From contig NZ_LZKK01000044.1 of assembly GCF_001672815.1 (NCBI RefSeq), positions 1 to 56,252 of the forward strand: DNA of 56,252 nt. Direction: 5' to 3'. Numbering within the stretch: position 1 is the stretch's first letter; each line of letters begins with the position of its first letter. Positions 18,636 through 26,561 of the stretch are shown here, piece after piece. The notes under the pieces were generated by a model. That model was not told where the DNA came from. It ran no database searches and saw nothing but the letters and a program-made list of their open reading frames with translations. The position numbers and the translations under genes were made by a program. This DNA is from Mycobacterium sp. E796. GTDB lineage: Bacteria > Actinomycetota > Actinomycetes > Mycobacteriales > Mycobacteriaceae.

Positions 18636-19795
18636 TGCTGTTCTCCCCGTCTCTCCCCGTCTCCCCCGGTCTCAGCCACCTGCTCCAGCGTCCAAGGGTC
18701 GGTGCGGATGGTGCACACCCGCACGGGCAGCGCCTCCCCGAAACGGGACCGCAGTATGCCGGCGGCCTGCTCGCACCAGGGGAATTCGCTGGCCCAGTGC
18801 GCCACGTCGACCAGGGCCACGTCCGATGCCCGGCGATGCTCGTCGGCGGGATGGTGGCGCAGATCGGCGGTCACATAAGCCTGCACGTCCGCGCGGGCCG
18901 CGGCCGCCAGCAGCGAATCCCCGGCGCCGCCGCACACGGCGACCCGCGACACGGGCGCGTCGGGGTCCCCGGACGCGCGCACGCCCCACGAGGTCCGCGG
19001 CAGCGCGGCGCCGACACGGGACACGAAGCTGCGCAACGATTCCGGTCGCGCCAGCGTGCCGATGCGGCCCAGCCCCGCGTCGCCGGGCGGGGGCACCAGA
19101 GCGAAGATGTCAAACGCGGGCTCCTCGTACGGATGGGCGCCGCGCATCGCCGCCAAGACCGCTGCCCGGGCCCGCGCCGGTGCGACCACCTCGAACCGCT
19201 CCTCGGGGACCCGTTCGACGCTGCCGACGCTGCCGATCGCCGGCGAGGCGCCCTCGTGCGGCAGGAACTGCCCGATGCCGCTCACGCTCCAACTGCAGTG
19301 CGAATAGTCGCCGATGTGGCCGGCGCCGGCCGCGAACACGGCCTCACGCACCGCCTCCGCGTTCTCCGTCGGCACGTACACGACCCACTTGTCCAGACCA
19401 CCCGCCGCCGCGAGCGGTTCGAGCACCGCGTCGACGGTCAGCCCGAGGGCCTCGGCAAGCGCGTCGGACACCCCCGGCGAGGCGGAGTCGGCGTTGGTGT
19501 GCGCGGTGAACAGCGATCGCCCGGTGCGGATCAGGCGGTGCACGAGCGCGCCCTTCGGCGTGCTGGCCGCCACGGTGTCGACCCCGCGCAACAGCAACGG
19601 GTGATGCGCCAGCAGCAGTCCGCCGTCGGGAACTTCGTCGACGACGGCCGGCGTCGCGTCGACGGCGACGGTCACCGAGTCCAGCGCGTCGTCGGGGTCG
19701 CCGCACACCAGGCCGACCGAATCCCACGATTGTGCGAGATCCGGCGGGTACGCCTCGTCGAGCACCTCGATCACGTTGGCCAGCCGCACGCTCAC
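18632..19795 (-). CDS. NIF3-like / GTP cyclohydrolase I type 2 homologue
   Basis: This 387-residue protein of the NIF3/DUF34 family is equivalent to Rv2230c. It carries the dinuclear-metal histidines ([33 protein letters not shown]) and a C-terminal [14 protein letters not shown] segment. A PII-like insert (about residues 125-230) splits the metal-binding halves. Members assemble into toroids, and their reaction is still debated. Gene overlaps of 4 nt on both sides tie it to cobC upstream and the zinc-ribbon gene downstream. Confidence 0.92.
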   Translation of the reverse strand: MSVRLANVIEVLDEAYPPDLAQSWDSVGLVCGDPDDALDSVTVAVDATPAVVDEVPDGGLLLAHHPLLLRGVDTVAASTPKGALVHRLIRTGRSLFTAHTNADSASPGVSDALAEALGLTVDAVLEPLAAAGGLDKWVVYVPTENAEAVREAVFAAGAGHIGDYSHCSWSVSGIGQFLPHEGASPAIGSVGSVERVPEERFEVVAPARARAAVLAAMRGAHPYEEPAFDIFALVPPPGDAGLGRIGTLARPESLRSFVSRVGAALPRTSWGVRASGDPDAPVSRVAVCGGAGDSLLAAAARADVQAYVTADLRHHPADEHRRASDVALVDVAHWASEFPWCEQAAGILRSRFGEALPVRVCTIRTDPWTLEQVAETGGDGERRGEQQ

Positions 19796-20823
19796 CGCAG
19801 CGCCTCCGCGATGGCCTGGATCAGCAGTGGCCAGTCCCGTCGCACCGCCGCCCGCAGGTACCGGCCGTCCAGGCCGACGAAGGTGTCACACCGGCGAATG
19901 GCAATCCCCTTGCGCTCCAAGTCGTTTCGTATCCGGTCGGCGTCGGGCAGGCGGAACAGCACGAACGGGCCGCGGCCGTCGACCACGTCGGCGCCCACCG
20001 ATGCCAGGCCGGCCACCATCTCGGCGCGCAGCTCCGCCAACCGCAACGCACCGGCCGCCGCCTCGGCGACGGCCCGCGGCTCGCAGCAGGCCGCGATCGC
20101 CGTCAGCTGCAGGGTCCCCACCGGCCAGTGCGCGCGCTGCGCGGTCAGCCGCGCCAACAGCTCCGGCGCGCCCAGCGCGTAGCCCACCCGCAAGCCGGCC
20201 AGCGCCCACGTCTTGGTCAGGCTGCGCAGCACCAACACGTCGGGCAGCGCGTCGCCGGCCAGCGACTCGGGCTCACCGGGGACGGAATCGGCGAACGCCT
20301 CGTCGACCACCAGGATCCGGCCGGGCCGGCGCAGCGCCAGCAGCTGCTCCCGGGTGTGCAACACCGACGTGGGGTTCGTCGGGTTGCCGACCACGACGAG
20401 GTCCGCATCGTCGGGAACCAACGCGCCGTCCAGGCGGAACGGCGGCCCCAGCACGACGTGCCGCACCGGCACCCCGGCCGCGCCCAGCGCCACGGCGGGC
20501 TCGGTGAACGACGGCGCCACGATCGCCGTCCGCGCCGGGCGCAGGTTGGGCAGCAACGCGAAGCCCTCGGCCGTGCCGGCCAGCGGCAGCACCTCGTCCC
20601 GGCTGCGACCGTGCCGCTCGGCGGCCGCGTCCTGCGCCCGGTGCGTGTCCGCCGGGCCCGGGTAGCGCGCCAGGTCGGGCAGCCGCGCGGCCAGCCGGCG
20701 CATCAGCCACTCCGGCGGCTGCGCGTGCCGGACGTTGACGGCGAAGTCGAGCATCCCAGGCGCCACGGCCTGGTCGCCGTGATAGCGCGCCGCCGCTGGC
20801 GGGCTCGGGTTCAGAGTCGCCAT
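19792..20823 (-). CDS. cobC: CobC-like PLP aminotransferase / L-threonine-O-3-phosphate decarboxylase
   Basis: This is a 343-residue fold-type I PLP enzyme equivalent to Rv2231c. The Schiff-base lysine is in [17 protein letters not shown], and the substrate-binding arginine region [16 protein letters not shown] is near the end. CobC/CobD-type enzymes supply the aminopropanol moiety of cobalamin. The ATG at 20823 was chosen because TAGTGT lies 7 nt upstream, a leaderless-type -10 box; the frame upstream is open but lies in the divergent promoter and the ptkA gene. Together with cobD (22955-23887) and the phosphatase half of the RNase H protein, it suggests a dispersed cobalamin assembly set. 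Confidence 0.88.
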   Translation of the reverse strand: MATLNPSPPAAARYHGDQAVAPGMLDFAVNVRHAQPPEWLMRRLAARLPDLARYPGPADTHRAQDAAAERHGRSRDEVLPLAGTAEGFALLPNLRPARTAIVAPSFTEPAVALGAAGVPVRHVVLGPPFRLDGALVPDDADLVVVGNPTNPTSVLHTREQLLALRRPGRILVVDEAFADSVPGEPESLAGDALPDVLVLRSLTKTWALAGLRVGYALGAPELLARLTAQRAHWPVGTLQLTAIAACCEPRAVAEAAAGALRLAELRAEMVAGLASVGADVVDGRGPFVLFRLPDADRIRNDLERKGIAIRRCDTFVGLDGRYLRAAVRRDWPLLIQAIAEALR

Positions 20824-20877
20824 CCGAGAAACACTAGTGGGCCGCGCTGAGCGCGTGCGGCCATCTAGGACAATGGT
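20824..20877. promoter_or_regulatory. Compact divergent promoter between cobC and ptkA
   Basis: Only 54 bp separate the two starts. On the minus strand TAGTGT (20836 to 20831) ends 7 nt before the cobC ATG. On the plus strand a weaker TAGGAC (20866-20871) ends 6 nt before the ptkA GTG. No Shine-Dalgarno is evident for either, so both look leaderless. The minus-strand box is the stronger match. Confidence 0.45.
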
Positions 20878-21543
20878 GTGGTGACAGAGACTGTCCCGGA
20901 CGCCGCGGAGCTGGTGATCTTCGACCTCGACGGCACGCTGACCGACTCGGCGGAAGGAATCGTGGCCAGCTTCCTGCACGCGCTCGACCACGTCGGGGCG
21001 GCCGTGCCCCAGGGTGACCTTGCCGCCCAGATCGTCGGCCCGCCGATGGACGACACCTTCCGGTCGATGTTCGGCGACTCCGCCGAGGACGCGATCACGG
21101 CCTTCCGGGCCGAATACGGCGAGCGGGGCTGGGCGATGAACACGCTGTTCGACGGCATCGAGCCGCTGCTGGCCGACCTACGCGCCGCCGGGGTCAGGCT
21201 GGCCGTGGCCACCTCCAAGCTGGAACCGACGGCCCGGCGCATCCTCGCCCACTTCGGCCTGGACGGGTATTTCGAGGTAATCGCCGGCGCGGCTCCCGAC
21301 GGCTCACGCAAGAGCAAGGAGGAGGTGCTGGCCCACGCGCTCGAACAACTCCAGCCGCTGCCCGAGCGAGTGCTGATGGTCGGCGACCGCAGCCACGACG
21401 TGCACGGCGCGGCCGCCCATGGCATCGACACGGTGGTGGTCGGCTGGGGCTACGGGCGGTCCGATTTTGCGGACGGGTTCAGCCTCACCGGCGTGACGCA
21501 CGCGGCGACGGTCGAGGAGTTGCGGAGGGCCCTCGGTGTCTGA
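20878..21543 (+). CDS. ptkA: HAD-superfamily protein, PtkA-type
   Basis: This 221-residue HAD hydrolase sits directly upstream of ptpA, the position of M. tuberculosis PtkA (Rv2232), an unusual HAD protein reported to phosphorylate PtpA on tyrosine. Motif I is VIFDLDGTLTDS (Asp16 and Asp18), motif II is VATSK, and the motif III/IV region is RKSKEE ... VLMVGDRSHD. An in-frame TAG at 20866 blocks any upstream extension. This copy therefore lacks the N-terminal disordered extension of about 70 residues that precedes the catalytic Asp in the M. tuberculosis protein. Its end overlaps the ptpA start by 8 nt. Confidence 0.88.
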   Translation: MVTETVPDAAELVIFDLDGTLTDSAEGIVASFLHALDHVGAAVPQGDLAAQIVGPPMDDTFRSMFGDSAEDAITAFRAEYGERGWAMNTLFDGIEPLLADLRAAGVRLAVATSKLEPTARRILAHFGLDGYFEVIAGAAPDGSRKSKEEVLAHALEQLQPLPERVLMVGDRSHDVHGAAAHGIDTVVVGWGYGRSDFADGFSLTGVTHAATVEELRRALGV

Positions 21544-22039
21544 ACCACTGCACGTCACCTTCGTCTGCACCGGCAACATCTGCCGTTCCCCGATGGCCGA
21601 GAAGATGTTCGCCGACCAGCTACAGCGGCGCGGCCTCGGCGACGCGGTCCGGGTGACCAGCGCGGGCACCGGCAACTGGCATGTCGGCAGCTGCGCCGAC
21701 GACCGGGCCACCCGGGTGCTGCATGCCCACGGCTACCCCACCGCCCACTGCGCCGCGCAGCTCAACGACGACCACCTGGCGGCCGACCTGGTGGTGGCGT
21801 TGGGGCGCAACCATGTTCGGATGTTGCGCCAGCTGGGCGTCGAGGAAGACCGCATCCGCATGCTGCGATCGTTCGACCCGCGCTCGGGCGCCCACGCCCC
21901 CGACGTCGAGGACCCCTACTACGGCGACCACGGCGACTTCGAGGACGTCTTCGCCGTCATCGAGGCCGCCCTGCCCGGACTGCACGCGTGGGTCGACGAA
22001 CGACTCGCCGAAAACGGGAGAGGCGCGATGCCCCGGTGA
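21536..22039 (+). CDS. ptpA: Low-molecular-weight protein tyrosine phosphatase
   Basis: This is a 167-residue phosphatase. The P-loop is CTGNICRS (Cys11 to Ser18, with Arg17) and the general acid is Asp126 in DPYYGD. The adjacent Tyr128-Tyr129 are the residues reported to be phosphorylated by PtkA. In pathogenic mycobacteria PtpA is secreted into macrophages and blocks phagosome acidification. The GTG start at 21536 lies inside the 3' end of ptkA with GCGGAGGG upstream. The stop overlaps the next start by 3 nt, giving a ptkA-ptpA-SURF1 operon. Confidence 0.96.
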   Translation: MSEPLHVTFVCTGNICRSPMAEKMFADQLQRRGLGDAVRVTSAGTGNWHVGSCADDRATRVLHAHGYPTAHCAAQLNDDHLAADLVVALGRNHVRMLRQLGVEEDRIRMLRSFDPRSGAHAPDVEDPYYGDHGDFEDVFAVIEAALPGLHAWVDERLAENGRGAMPR

Positions 22040-22848
22040 AAAGGGGCCTGGCGTTCCTGCTCCGCCCGGGCTGGATAGCCCTGGCGCTGGTGGTGATCGC
22101 CTTCACCTACCTCTGCTTCATGGTGCTCGCGCCCTGGCAGCTGGGAAAGAACACCAGGACATCGCGGGAGAACCACCAGATCGAGTCCTCCCTCAACACC
22201 CCGCCGGTGCCGCTGAAAACCCTGCTGCCCCAGCAGGATTCGTCAGCACCGGGCGCGCAGTGGCGGCGGGTGACGGCGACCGGGCACTATCTGCCCGACG
22301 TGCAGGTGCTGGCCCGGCTGCGGGTGGTCCAGGGTGACCCGGCGTTCGAGGTGCTGGCACCGTTCGTCGTCGACGATGGCCCGACCGTGTTGGTCGACCG
22401 GGGCTACGTGCGCCCCGAGCAGGGATCGCATGTCCCACCGATCGCGCGGCCGCCGGCGGGGACTGTGACCATCACGGCTCGACTGCGTGACTCCGAACCC
22501 ACCGTGGCGGGCAAGGATCCTTTCGTCACAGACGGTGTGCAGCAGGTGTATTCGATTAACACCGAACAGGTCTCGGCGTTGACGAAGGTGCCGCTGGCGG
22601 GGTCCTATCTGCAGTTGGTCGAGGACCAGCCGGGCGGTCTGGGCGTGATCGGCGTGCCGCACCTCGATGCCGGGCCGTTCCTGTCCTATGGCATCCAGTG
22701 GATTTCGTTCGGCATCCTCGCACCCATAGGGTTGGGCTACTTCGTCTACTCCGAGCTGCGGGTCCGCCGGCGGGAAAAGCAGCACCCGACCGCCACCCCG
22801 GTGACCCTGGAGGACAAGCTCGCCGACCGCTACGGCCGCCGGCGGTAG
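22036..22848 (+). CDS. SURF1-family membrane protein
   Basis: This 270-residue protein is equivalent to Rv2235. It starts at the GTG at 22036 (MKRGLAFLLRPGW), overlapping ptpA by 4 nt. An N-terminal membrane helix (about 14-34) and a C-terminal helix (about 217-240, WISFGILAPIGLGYFVYSELRVRRR) flank an extracytoplasmic SURF1 domain (APWQLGKN; PTVLVDRGYVRPEQGS). SURF1 proteins help insert heme a into cytochrome c oxidase. Its place in the ptpA operon is conserved in mycobacteria. Confidence 0.92.
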   Translation: MKRGLAFLLRPGWIALALVVIAFTYLCFMVLAPWQLGKNTRTSRENHQIESSLNTPPVPLKTLLPQQDSSAPGAQWRRVTATGHYLPDVQVLARLRVVQGDPAFEVLAPFVVDDGPTVLVDRGYVRPEQGSHVPPIARPPAGTVTITARLRDSEPTVAGKDPFVTDGVQQVYSINTEQVSALTKVPLAGSYLQLVEDQPGGLGVIGVPHLDAGPFLSYGIQWISFGILAPIGLGYFVYSELRVRRREKQHPTATPVTLEDKLADRYGRRR

Positions 22849-22884
22849 GCCAAGAGCCCGGCCGCCGGCGGCAGGCCACTTTCA

Positions 22885-22974
22885 TTGTGCGCTGGGGGTT
22901 TTCAGTGTGCACACAGGGCGCGCAAATCGCGATTCTCCCACCATACCTGCACTCTCAAGGCCGCCGATGCACAC
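22885..22974. repeat. ~90-bp imperfect palindromic repeat, copy C, overlapping cobD 3' end
   Basis: The left half-sites are TTGTGC at 22885 and GTGTGC at 22905. The right half-sites are inverted, GCAC at 22949 and GCACAC at 22969, again 20 bp apart. The centre carries GCGCGCAAATCGCGATTCTC. The right arm holds the last codons and the TGA (22955-22957) of cobD. Confidence 0.7.
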
Positions 22975-23887
22975 TCGACACCGCGAGGATCCCCGGCAGT
23001 AGCGAAGCCAAAGCCTGCACCGCCCGCGACAGCGCCACCGCGCGGCGCAGGTCGGCCACGTCGGGGGGCCGCCCGTCGCCGAGGGTCGGGCGGATCTGCA
23101 ACTCGTGGCGATACTGCGTCGGGCCGCCGAGCCGAACGCCCAGCGCGCCGGCGAAGGCCGCCTCGACCACCCCGGCGTTCGGGCTGGGATGCCGCGCCGC
23201 GTCACGGCGCCAGGCCCGCAGCGCCCCCGACGGCGATCCGGAGACCAGCGGCGCGCACACCACCACCAGTGCCGCAGTCATGCGCGCAGGCAGGTAGTTG
23301 GCCGCGTCGTCCAATCGGGCTGCGGCCCAACCGAATCGGGCATAGCGCGATGAGCGGTGGCCGATCATCGAGTCCAGCGTGTTGATGCCGCGGTACGCCA
23401 GCACCCCGGGCGCCCCGCCGGCCGTCGCCCACAACAGGGGCGCCACCTCGGCGTCCGAGGTGTTCTCCGCGACCGACTCCAGCGCCGCCCGCGTCAGGCC
23501 GGCGGCGTCCAGCCGGGACGGGTCGCGCCCGCACAATGACGGCAGCAGCCGTCGGGCGGCATCGACGTCGCCGCTCTCCAACAGTCGCGACATTTCCAGG
23601 CCGGTGCGCACCAACGACGTCCCGCCAAGGCAGATCCACGTCGCGGCGATCGTGGCGAACAACCCGCCTCGACGTGAGACGCCCCGGCCCAGCAGTGTCA
23701 CCGCACCGACCAGCAGGCCCGCGTGCAGCGCACCCGCCCCTTTGGCGTCGCGGTAGGTGGCGCGCTCGAGCGCCGCGGCCGCCTGGCCGAACAGCGCGAC
23801 CGGATGGCCCCGGCTGGGGTCGCTCAGGGCGAGGTCGGCCAGGTAGCCGGCCAGCACGCCGGCGGCTCGGGACCGAGTCGCACGCAC
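22955..23887 (-). CDS. cobD: Cobalamin biosynthesis protein CobD/CbiB
   Basis: This is a 310-residue integral membrane protein equivalent to Rv2236c. It opens with AAGVLAGYLADLALSDPSRGHPVALFGQAAAALE, where the D..GHPV segment is the family hallmark, and carries the conserved SVAENTSDAEVAPLLWATAGGAPGVLAYRGINTLDSMIGH block. It joins the aminopropanol phosphate arm to adenosylcobyric acid. The last residues (AVSSVHRRP) and the stop are encoded by the right arm of repeat copy C, so the C-terminus has probably been altered by the repeat. It faces the SURF1 gene tail to tail. Confidence 0.92.
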   Translation of the reverse strand: MRATRSRAAGVLAGYLADLALSDPSRGHPVALFGQAAAALERATYRDAKGAGALHAGLLVGAVTLLGRGVSRRGGLFATIAATWICLGGTSLVRTGLEMSRLLESGDVDAARRLLPSLCGRDPSRLDAAGLTRAALESVAENTSDAEVAPLLWATAGGAPGVLAYRGINTLDSMIGHRSSRYARFGWAAARLDDAANYLPARMTAALVVVCAPLVSGSPSGALRAWRRDAARHPSPNAGVVEAAFAGALGVRLGGPTQYRHELQIRPTLGDGRPPDVADLRRAVALSRAVQALASLLPGILAVSSVHRRP

Positions 23888-23929
23888 CCCGGCAGCGTCT
23901 CACACCCGCCGCGACCGGGGTCGGCCACG

Positions 23930-24073
23930 CTAGATCGCCAAAATGGCCGCCACGATCACCACGACGATCAGCAGCCCCACCACCCACCACAGCAATGCGT
24001 CGGGGTCGGCTGTCGGTGACAGGTTGGGCGCGCGCGGCAGCGGCCGGATCGGGTTGCCAGGTTGGGTACTCAT
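23930..24073 (-). CDS. Small single-pass membrane protein, 47 residues
   Basis: The start is the ATG at 24073 with GACGAGGG upstream. The sequence begins MSTQPGNPIRPLPRAPNLSP, a proline-rich leader, followed by DPDALLWW and one strongly hydrophobic helix to the end (VVGLLIVVVIVAAILAI). It resembles the small DUF6480-type actinobacterial membrane proteins and lies where M. tuberculosis has a small gene beside Rv2237. Function is unknown. Confidence 0.65.
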   Translation of the reverse strand: MSTQPGNPIRPLPRAPNLSPTADPDALLWWVVGLLIVVVIVAAILAI

Positions 24074-24149
24074 CGCCCTCGTCTGCCCACTTTTCGGCGG
24101 AAAAAACGGTTCGCCGTGGTGTACTCGACTCCATGAGGGGTAATCCGCG

Positions 24150-24965
24150 ATGAAGCGGCCCGCAACGCGGATCGCGGATTTGCTGAACCCGGCGGCGATG
24201 TTGCTGCCCGCCGCGAACGTGATCATGCAGTTGTCCCTGCCCGGCGTCGGTTACGGCGTGCTGGAAAGCCCGGTGGACAGCGGCAACGTCTACAAACATC
24301 CGTTCAAGCGGGCCCGCACCACCGGCACCTACCTAGCCGTCGCCGCCATCGGGACCGAATCGGACCGGGCTTTGATCCGCGACGCGGTGGACGTCGCGCA
24401 CCGGCAGGTTCGCTCGACATCATCGAGCCCGGTGTCCTACAACGCTTTTGACCCCAAGCTGCAGCTGTGGGTGGCCGCCTGCCTGTACCGCTATTTCGTC
24501 GACCAGAACGAGTACCTGCACGGCCCGCTGGACGACCCCAGTGCCGAAGCCGTCTATCGCGACGCCAAACGGCTGGGGACCACGTTGCAGGTGCCCGAGC
24601 GCATGTGGCCGCCGGACCTCGCCGCGTTCGACGAGTACTGGAAGCGCTCCCTCGACGAGCTGCGCATCGACCCTCCCGTGCGCGAACACCTGCACGGCGT
24701 GGCCTCGATGGCGTTCCTTCCGCTGCCGCTTCGAGCGGTTGGCGGGCCGCTCAACCTATTCGCGACGACGGGATTCTTGGCCCCGGAATTTCGGGCGATG
24801 ATGGAGCTGGACTGGTCGCGGGCCCAGCAGCGCCGGTTCGAATATCTGCTGACCGCCCTGCGCCTGGCAGATCGGCTCATCCCGCACCGCGTGTGGATCT
24901 TCGGCTATCAAGTTTACCTGTGGGACATGCGTTTTCGGGCTCGGAGGGGCTGGCGGATCGTCTGA
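24150..24965 (+). CDS. MpaB/DUF2236-family protein
   Basis: This 271-residue protein is in the position of Rv2237. It starts at the ATG at 24150 with GAGGGGT upstream. It follows the pattern of the oxygenase MpaB (DUF2236) family: [12 protein letters not shown] near the start, the central [20 protein letters not shown], and a late [16 protein letters not shown]. In many members the central motif reads DPxLLLWVHA with a histidine; here that position is alanine (WVAA). Heme binding or oxygenase activity should therefore not be assumed. It is followed 15 nt later by a VOC gene. Confidence 0.78.
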   Translation: MKRPATRIADLLNPAAMLLPAANVIMQLSLPGVGYGVLESPVDSGNVYKHPFKRARTTGTYLAVAAIGTESDRALIRDAVDVAHRQVRSTSSSPVSYNAFDPKLQLWVAACLYRYFVDQNEYLHGPLDDPSAEAVYRDAKRLGTTLQVPERMWPPDLAAFDEYWKRSLDELRIDPPVREHLHGVASMAFLPLPLRAVGGPLNLFATTGFLAPEFRAMMELDWSRAQQRRFEYLLTALRLADRLIPHRVWIFGYQVYLWDMRFRARRGWRIV

Positions 24966-24968
24966 CGG

Positions 24969-24974
24969 TAGAGT
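24969..24974 (+). promoter_or_regulatory. Leaderless-type -10 box before the VOC gene
   Basis: TAGAGT is followed by CGGGCC and then the ATG at 24981. There is no Shine-Dalgarno sequence, which fits a leaderless transcript beginning at the start codon. The same hexamer with the same spacing precedes the gene at 9589. Confidence 0.45.
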
Positions 24975-24980
24975 CGGGCC

Positions 24981-25379
24981 ATGCCCTTCCCCCCGCTCAA
25001 CCACGTCGCGGTCACGGTGCGTGACCTCGAGATCAGCGGCCCCTGGTACCGCAGGCTTTTCGACGCCGAGCCGATCCTCGACGAGCACACCGACGCCGGC
25101 TTTCGGCACCTGGTGTGGATGCTCGAGGGCGGCACCATATTCGGCATCCACCAGCACGACCGCCGCACCCCCGACGAGGCGTTCAGCGAGCTGCGGGTCG
25201 GGCTCGACCATGTCGGCTTCGGGTGCGCCAGCCGCGCCGACCTGGAGAAGTGGGTCACGCGGCTGGACGAGCTCGGCGTCGAGCATGGCGGCATCGTGGA
25301 CGCGCCCTATGGCTCGGGACTGAGCTTTCGCGACCCCGACGGCATCGCGTTGGAGCTCTTCGCACCGCCGGGGGTGTGA
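24981..25379 (+). CDS. VOC (glyoxalase/dioxygenase superfamily) protein
   Basis: This 132-residue protein contains two beta-alpha-beta-beta-beta modules. It begins NHVAVTVRDLEISGPWYRRLF, where His8 is a likely metal ligand. The second half contains VGLDHVGFGCASRADLE (a second His) and ends FRDPDGIALELFAPPG, the usual C-terminal glutamate ligand motif. VOC proteins include glyoxalases, epimerases and ring-cleavage dioxygenases; the specific reaction cannot be told. It is convergent with the epoxide hydrolase operon, 12 nt away. Confidence 0.85.
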   Translation: MPFPPLNHVAVTVRDLEISGPWYRRLFDAEPILDEHTDAGFRHLVWMLEGGTIFGIHQHDRRTPDEAFSELRVGLDHVGFGCASRADLEKWVTRLDELGVEHGGIVDAPYGSGLSFRDPDGIALELFAPPGV

Positions 25380-25391
25380 TCCCGCGGTCGC

Positions 25392-26561
25392 TCAGCGCAC
25401 CGTCGCGAAGAACGCGCGGACGTCCTCGACGAACAGCTCCGGTTGCTCGAACGCGGCGAAGTGCCCGCCGCGCGGCATGTCGGTCCAGTGCGTGATGTTG
25501 TACACCGGCTCGCACCAGCTTCGCGGCGCCTTCAGCAGCTCGCCCGGAAAAGCGCTGACGCCGGTGGGCAATTCGACCCGGTCCATCTGACCAAAGACCC
25601 GGAAGCTTTCCCAGTACAGCCGGGCCGACGACGCGCCGGTGCCGGTCACCCAGTACATCATCACGTTGTCCAGCAGCTCGTCGCGGCCGAACACGTTCTC
25701 GGGATGCCCGTCGCAATCGGCCCACGCCCAGAACTTCTCGACGATCCACGCCAGCTGCCCCACCGGCGAATCGACCAGTCCGTAGCCCAGCGTTTGCGGC
25801 CGGGTGGACTGCTGCTTGGAATAGCCGGTGCCCCACTTGCGGTGCTCGGCCATCGACGCCAGCGCGTGTTGCTCCTCCGGGGTCGGGTCGGCGAGCGCCT
25901 CCTTGGTGGGCCGCCCGATCGGCATGTTCAGGTGAATTGCCGCGCAATGGCCGCCGTTTCGGCCCATCTGCGTGGTGACCGCGGCACCCCAGTCGCCACC
26001 CTGGGCGCCATAGCGGTCGTAGCCGAGGCGCAGCATCAGCGTCTCCCACGCATCGGCGATCCGTTCGACGCCCCAGCCCGTCCGGGTGGGCTTGCCCGAG
26101 AAGCCGTATCCCGGAAGCGACGGGCACACGACGTGAAACGCGTCCTCGGCGCGCCCCGACGCCGGATTGGTCAGCGGCTCGATCACCTTGTGGAACTCCA
26201 CGATCGAGCCCGGCCAGCCGTGGGTGATCACCAACGGGAAGGCGTCGTCGTGCGGCGAGCGCTGGTGGATCAAATGAATGTCCAGCCCGTCGATTTCGGT
26301 GACGAACTGATCGAAGCGGTTGAGCGCCGCCTCTCGGGACCGCCAGTCGTACTTGGTGGCCCAATAGTCGGCCAATTCGCGGGTGTACGCCAGCGGAATG
26401 CCCTGGCTCCAGTCGTCGACGCATTCGGCCTCCGGCCACCGGGTGCGCGCCAGCCGCGAACGCAGATCGTCAAGATCACCGTCGGGCACGTCGATGCGAA
26501 ATGGCCTCAAGGGTTGCTCGTTCACGCCCTGAGGTTGCCATACCGCCGAATCACCCGACAA
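25392..26561 (-). CDS. Epoxide hydrolase (EHN domain, alpha/beta hydrolase)
   Basis: This 389-residue enzyme resembles microsomal-type epoxide hydrolases. The N-terminal EHN domain covers about residues 15-110 (LRPFRIDVPDGDLDDLRSRL). The oxyanion motif HGWPGS follows, then the nucleophile elbow GGDWGAA and the C-terminal histidine in PRGGHFAAFEQPE. Such enzymes open epoxides or their lipid analogues. The ATG at 26561 overlaps the formylglycine-generating gene by 11 nt; a GTG at 26525 is an alternative. It is the last gene of a four-gene minus-strand operon that begins with a sulfatase. Confidence 0.9.
   Translation of the reverse strand: MSGDSAVWQPQGVNEQPLRPFRIDVPDGDLDDLRSRLARTRWPEAECVDDWSQGIPLAYTRELADYWATKYDWRSREAALNRFDQFVTEIDGLDIHLIHQRSPHDDAFPLVITHGWPGSIVEFHKVIEPLTNPASGRAEDAFHVVCPSLPGYGFSGKPTRTGWGVERIADAWETLMLRLGYDRYGAQGGDWGAAVTTQMGRNGGHCAAIHLNMPIGRPTKEALADPTPEEQHALASMAEHRKWGTGYSKQQSTRPQTLGYGLVDSPVGQLAWIVEKFWAWADCDGHPENVFGRDELLDNVMMYWVTGTGASSARLYWESFRVFGQMDRVELPTGVSAFPGELLKAPRSWCEPVYNITHWTDMPRGGHFAAFEQPELFVEDVRAFFATVR

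Noticed and set aside
20824..20866. Longer ptkA reading with an N-terminal extension
   Set aside because: An in-frame TAG at 20866 and the close divergent cobC start rule it out in this sequence.
19792..24000. Cobalamin riboswitch near cobC or cobD
   Set aside because: The gaps are too short (54 bp) or convergent, and no B12-box-like sequence was seen.
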